NCBI GenBank assembly: GCA_035578905.1
Contig: JAQJVL010000247.1
Span: forward strand, 850,972-914,971
Direction of reading: 5' to 3'
DNA: 64,000 nt
Source of the DNA: Stictocephala bisonia
Lineage: Eukaryota; Arthropoda; Insecta; Hemiptera; Membracidae
A program made the translations under genes and the position numbers. Under the pieces are notes generated by a model. That model was not told the origin of the DNA, made no database searches, and saw nothing but the letters and a program-made list of their open reading frames with translations. Below are positions 59,092 to 64,000 of this stretch, piece after piece (positions within the stretch are counted from its first letter, which is position 1; every line of letters begins with the position of its first letter).

Positions 59092-60630
59092 AACAGTCGT
59101 CTGTCTTGCCTTGTTATGTATGGCCAGCCTCGTATTAGCACACTCTACTGTAGTATATATCTTGTAGTAGAGAGTATCACTTGAGAGTATTTTGGCTCAG
59201 TGTGATAGCATCTCTACAACTCGGTTTATCAGCAGTATCAGTCGTGAATATCACACACCAAGTCGTGTGTCTTGCCTTGTGATATATGGCCAGCCTCGTA
59301 TTAGCACACTCTACTGTAGTATATATCTTGTAGTAGAGAGTAACACTTACAAGTATTTGGCACACAGTAAGAGCATCTCTACAACTCGGTTTATCAGCAG
59401 TATCAGTCGTGAATATCACACACCAAGTCGTTTGTCTTGCCTTGTGATATATGGCCAGCCTTGTATTGGCACACTCTACTGTAGTATATATCTTGTAGTA
59501 GAGAGTAACACTAACAAGTATTTGGCACACAAAAAGAGTATCTCTACAACTCGGTTTATCAGCAGTATCAGTCGTGAATATCCCACACCAAGTCGTTTGT
59601 CTTGCCTTGTGATATATGGCCAGCCTTGTATTGGCACACTCTACTGTAGTAAATATCTTGTAGTAGAGAGTAACACTAACAAGTATTTGGCACACAAAAA
59701 GAGTATCTCTACAACTCGGTTTATCAGCAGTATCAGTCGTGAATATTCTACACCAAGTCGTTTGTCTTGCCTTGTGATATATGGCCAGCCTTGTATTGGC
59801 ACACTCTACTGTAGTAAATATCTTGTAGTAGAGAGTAACACTAACAAGTATTTGGCACACAGTAAGAGTATCTCTACAACTCGGTTTATCAGCAGTATCA
59901 GTCGTGAATATCCCACACCAAGTCGTTTGTCTTGCCTTGTGATATATGGCCAGCCTTGTATTGGCACACTCTACTGTAGTAAATATCTTGTAGTAGGGAG
60001 TAACACTAACAAGTATTTGGCACACAGTAAGAGTATATCTATAACTCGGTTTATCAGCAGTATCAGTCGTGAATATCCCACACCAAGTCGTTTGTCTTGC
60101 CTTGTGATATATGGCCAGCCTTGTATTGGCACACTCTACTGTAGTAAGTATCTTGTAGTAGAGAGTAACACTTACAAGTATTTGGCACACAGTAAGAGCA
60201 TCTCTATAACTCGGTTTATCAGCAGTATCAGTCGTGAATATCCCACACCAAGTCGTTTGTCTTGCCTTGTGATATATGGCCAGCCTTGTATTGGCACACT
60301 CTACTGTAGTAAATATCTTGTAGTAGAGAGTAACACTTACAAGTATTTGGCTCACAGTAAGAGCATCTCTATAACTCGGTTTATCAGCAGTATCAGTCGT
60401 GAATATCCCACACCAAGTCGTTTGTCTTGCCTTGTGATATATGGCCAGCCTTGTATTGGCACACTCTACTGTAGTAAATATCTTGTACTAGACAGTATCA
60501 CTTACAAGTATTTGGCACACAGTAAGAGCATCTCTACAACTCGGTTTATCAGTAGTATCAATCGTGAATATCCCACACCAAGTCGTTTGTCTTGCCTTGT
60601 GACGTGTGGCTAGCCTTGTATTGGCTCGAT
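59092..60630. repeat. 165-bp satellite array, about 9.3 copies
   Basis: The landmark CGGTTTATCAG recurs at 59222, 59387, 59552, 59717, 59882, 60047, 60212, 60377 and 60542, exactly 165 bp apart. Units are highly similar (shared TCGTTTGTCTTGCCTTGTGA and CACTCTACTGTAGTA). The first partial unit and the last unit are the most diverged, as is common at array edges. The period is a multiple of 3, so a 473-codon plus frame and a 392-codon minus frame stay open; neither resembles a protein family. Confidence 0.95.
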
Positions 60631-60880
60631 ATATTGATATAGCTTAAAACTCGTCAGATTTAAATTAAATTTGGTAACATTTTAAACTGTATTTTGTTAG
60701 TAAATATCATTCATGTTTTAACATTGTGCATATCAATTAATTGATTTTTACGTGACAAAACATGTGAACAATGCCTGACAGTTATCGGAAGTTGTATGAC
60801 ATGACAAGAGCAAACTTTAGCTTTTGTAGAAACTTGAAGATCCTCTTAAGAGCACAAAGGAAAATTGCTTGTAGTTTATG
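60631..60880. other. spacer between satellite and palindrome
   Basis: AT-rich; nothing recognised. Confidence 0.7.
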
Positions 60881-61856
60881 TAGTTTTTTGTAAGTTATAC
60901 TTATATTTTGTTATTTCTTCTAAATATAGATATGTTGTTTTGATTTTGATGCATAAATATTTTATTGTGTTTTAATAACAATTTATTTTTTGAATTATTT
61001 TTGTGTGTGTTAATGATAGGTATATTTCAATTCTTATATCCATCATTTATATATTTTGATTCTCACGCTTCAATCAAATTGTCAGAGTTCAAAAATAAAT
61101 CTTTCATATCCATTTTCCTCAAATAATTTCTATTAAGTTGTGACGCAAAATAAATAATTGTAAAACACAATACACTAGGTGCCTCTGTGGTTAAATAAAA
61201 CTATCAGCCTGCATTAGTATCTAAAATGTTGACACAGTGTACATGCCCTATCCTATGTATGTCCACAGATATATTAAAGAGATCGTGGCGATCCATCTTA
61301 CATCCTAGGATTGTTAAATTAACTTGGTAGTTAAACGATTAATTATATATATATTTAATTATTGCCAGTGAATATTTACTATATGCTATATTTTTTAACC
61401 GTTTAACTACCAAGTTAATTTAACAATCCTAGGATGTGAGATGGATCGCCACGATCTCTTTAATATATCTGTGGACATACATAGGATAGGGCATGTACAC
61501 TGTGTCAACATTTTAGATACTAATGCAGGCTGATAGTTTTATTTAACCACAGAGGCACCTAGTGTATTGTGTTTTACAATTATTTATTTTGCGTCACAAC
61601 TTAATAGAAATTATTTGAGGAAAATGGGTATGAAAGATTTATTTTTGAACTCTGACAATTTGATTGAAGCGTGAGAATCAAAATATATAAATGATGGATA
61701 TAAGAATTGAAATATACCTATCATTAACACACACAAAAATAATTCAAAAAATAAATTGTTATTAAAACACAATAAAATATTTATGCATCAAAATCAAAAC
61801 AACATATCTATATTTAGAAGAACTAACTAAATATAAGAATAACTTAAAAAAACTAT
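60881..61856. repeat. near-perfect palindrome, arms about 457 bp, 62-nt spacer
   Basis: Left arm 60881-61337 and right arm 61400-61856 are inverted copies. The inner 420 bp of the arms show only two or three differences by eye (for example CATCTTACATCC against CATCTCACATCC), while the outer 35-40 bp are more diverged. The AT-rich spacer is 61338-61399. A second small palindrome, TTTTGGTATATATACCAAAA, follows at about 61861. No coding capacity or defined target duplication. It may be a foldback transposon or an inverted duplication. Confidence 0.95.
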
Positions 61857-62581
61857 ATATTTTTGGTATATATACCAAAAAATATTATCAATCCAAAATA
61901 GTCTTAATACTTGTGGTAAAGTTTTTAATTCTGAAAAAATCACTTGATTGATTATTTATTTTAATAAGTAAGACAGAGAACAAAATTAAATTGAAAATTA
62001 ACTGTAGTACAACACAATATAACCTTCCGATTGTAACCATAGTCCGAAAACATATGATTTGTGGTTATTGTATAACACATAATGAGTTGATTGAATAAGT
62101 GCTCGGTAGTAGATGATGAAAAATAAGTAAATAAATAATTTTTAAAAAGTAATAGGACACTTTAATCCTAATTTTACACCCCTGAACTAAATCTGTATAA
62201 ATACTCACTTAAACATAACGAAATGATGTTGTAGTAAGTGTTTACTCATTATAAAGTAATTAAGGGTATTAATTAAGTAATAAGAGATTTTAGTACTACT
62301 AAGGGATGTAACTAAAGTACTTCAAACTTGGGGATTTTGTTTATCCGTTTCCAGCAGCTGTGTGTATAATAGGAACATCCAACGTATTCATGCAGGTTCG
62401 GAGTACCACAAGGAATCGTTTTAGTTCTTTTACTGTAATCTTTACCATTCGTTGCATATTAGTCTACTATGAATTAATTAAAATATATACATCAACATAT
62501 TTGTCTTTACCTATGGGTTTAGTAAGACACCAAGAACCCATAATTAATTACAATTCAAGTTTAACCTAAAGTTTTTACGGT

Positions 62582-62695
62582 GTGAACTTGTCATGTTATA
62601 AAGTTTATGTCGTCTTGCCTTTGGCGATACAGTAATAAGCTGTCAATATGTCCAGTTATAATGTAACTCTCTGAGGAATGGCGGCGATAATAAAG
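62582..62695. repeat. dispersed repeat family R4, copy 2
   Basis: Diverged same-orientation match to 26511-26617. Confidence 0.6.
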
Positions 62696-62984
62696 ACATC
62701 CTAATAACATTAACAAGACGTAAAATGTTATATCCTATCGAAGTCTGATTTGCGAGCGTAAAATTATTGTTGTTATTAAAAATTGTGTTTTTACCATTTA
62801 ATTGTGTTTATAAGTACAATAATTGTAGTCCCTTTAAGAAATTAGAGGTTTATTTTACTAACTTGTTAGTGTGTATCAACCAAATCCATATATAGACAAA
62901 CCACACCTTTTATTAAACAGTGAATATATATTGCATGGTTTTCGTAGGCCACCAACCTAAATTAGACTAATAAATAACATTTAA

Positions 62985-63250
62985 ATAAAATAAAATCTTC
63001 AATACAAATTACCTATGTCTTAGTGTTCAAATATAAATCTCCTGTAACCTAAATCCAGGTTTCTTAACCACCGAACACCTGCTTCTCCGATTGAATAAAG
63101 ACCCACTATTCCCCTGAAAAGAACGCAATGGGTAATCGTTAACTATGTGATCCATAGTTTGAATTTCGCAATCACATGACTATTCCAATTCCCCACTTAT
63201 AATTCCAGTAGTTGCATCTTCCTACAACCGTGCGAAAGCGATTCGACATA
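62985..63250. repeat. dispersed repeat family R6, copy 2
   Basis: Diverged same-orientation match to 57791-58060. Confidence 0.7.
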
Positions 63251-63380
63251 GTCCATTCCTTGCGAGGAAGGTTTATTCCACCGATAATTGTCATAGGGTC
63301 TGATGCCAGAAACTTGTTTTGACAGTCAAGCATATCCCAAGTCAACGCACAGTTGGTTTTTAAGGAAAATTCGTTTTAGA

Positions 63381-63737
63381 TTAACTGGTGGAAGAGGTTC
63401 TAGATTTAAGTCGAACTGACCGTTGTGGGGTATCTTGCAAAATAGGGGGCTTCGAGTTAGACATGACCTTTATAAACTCTCTGAGAAGTGCCTCTTTGCA
63501 TCTTATATCCGAATGGGCTATGTTGCACAGTGGAAGCCAAGGTAAAAATGGGTTGAAATGAGGGAGGGAAGAGAGGGGATGATGTTCGCATCCGCAGCAA
63601 TTCTTGAGCTGTACCTGTCCTCCCCTGGGTGGTGCTAAACGAACGACGATTTTGGTATTTGAATTGTCACTTGTGTGATCTCCGAGCTGCCAAGGAAAAG
63701 GCCAACAGAATAAGTGTTCACTTAACAGTGATTTCAA
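63381..63737 (-). other. unassigned 118-codon open frame, coding status doubtful
   Basis: Starts MKSLLSEHLFCWPFPWQLGD and contains GGQVQLKNCCGCEHHPLSSL. GC content is above the flanks, and R6 lies just to its left. No domain or family was recognised and no splice structure was found. It may be part of an unidentified transposable element or non-coding. Confidence 0.2.
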
Positions 63738-64000
63738 CGATAAATGAATAAATTAATAAATGATTTATTTCCAACAGCAGCATACAATGAAGAAGAAAAT
63801 TTACAAATTCGGAAAACGACTGACCACGTAACTAGTAGTGTGGCCAGTTAATATAATTACATTTAATAGTATAATCTACCACACGTCCGACCTCTGTTCA
63901 TTCAGTAATCATTCTCATGTTATAAACGCGTTATAATTTACTTATAAAGTTTTTTTTATACAAATAAAAAAATTAGTTCTTATATAAATAATTTTTTACG

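Larger units (their letters stand above)
61881..64000. other. intergenic region to window end
   Basis: Contains R4 (62582-62695) and R6 (62985-63250) copies and an unassigned GC-richer minus-strand open frame (63381-63737). Nothing else was recognised. Confidence 0.6.

Noticed and set aside
59177..60613. 473-codon plus and 392-codon minus open frames in the 165-bp satellite as genes
   Set aside because: Period is divisible by 3, frames are open on both strands, and the translated units resemble no known protein.

Overview
The window is eukaryotic nuclear DNA, AT-rich, with GT-AG introns, long non-coding stretches and many transposon remnants. The one host gene and the mobile elements (PIF/Harbinger with a MADF-BESS partner, a CR1/L2-group LINE, hAT, piggyBac and mariner-type MITEs) point to an arthropod, most likely an insect and perhaps a hemipteran. 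The species is an inference; no rRNA, tRNA or mitochondrial marker is present to test it.

Region 1 (1-5835) is an upstream flank or intron with no supported host exon. It holds a dispersed repeat, a hAT-like MITE with a target duplication, and a dead LINE fragment. Region 2 (5836-34518) is one plus-strand host gene. Fifteen exons whose splice phases all agree encode the last 811 residues of a SASH1/SLY-family adaptor (SLY region, SH3, SAM); upstream exons lie outside or were not found. In front of exon 2 sit six extra truncated copies of that exon (154-bp period). The introns carry MITEs, minisatellites and a hammerhead-ribozyme-like inverted repeat. Region 3 (34519-38430) is probably a long 3' UTR. 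Region 4 (38431-43340) is intergenic with a mariner-like MITE and small repeats.

Region 5 (about 43340-52560) is a three-layer nest. A 36-bp GC-rich minisatellite array (7 copies left, about 56 right) is split by a 5'-truncated CR1/L2-group LINE (SGNH-esterase ORF1, endonuclease-RT ORF2, both frameshifted). That LINE is split in turn by a 3009-bp apparently intact PIF/Harbinger element with a TAA target duplication. The Harbinger transposase gene (plus strand) and the MADF-BESS gene (minus strand) are interlocked: the second exon of each lies in the intron of the other. This is the most striking arrangement in the window.

Region 6 (52560-64000) has no convincing host gene. It holds a foldback MITE, several dispersed repeats, a 165-bp satellite array with about 9 copies, and a near-perfect palindrome with arms of about 450 bp. 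Long open frames within the 36-bp and 165-bp arrays follow from periods divisible by three and are not called as genes.
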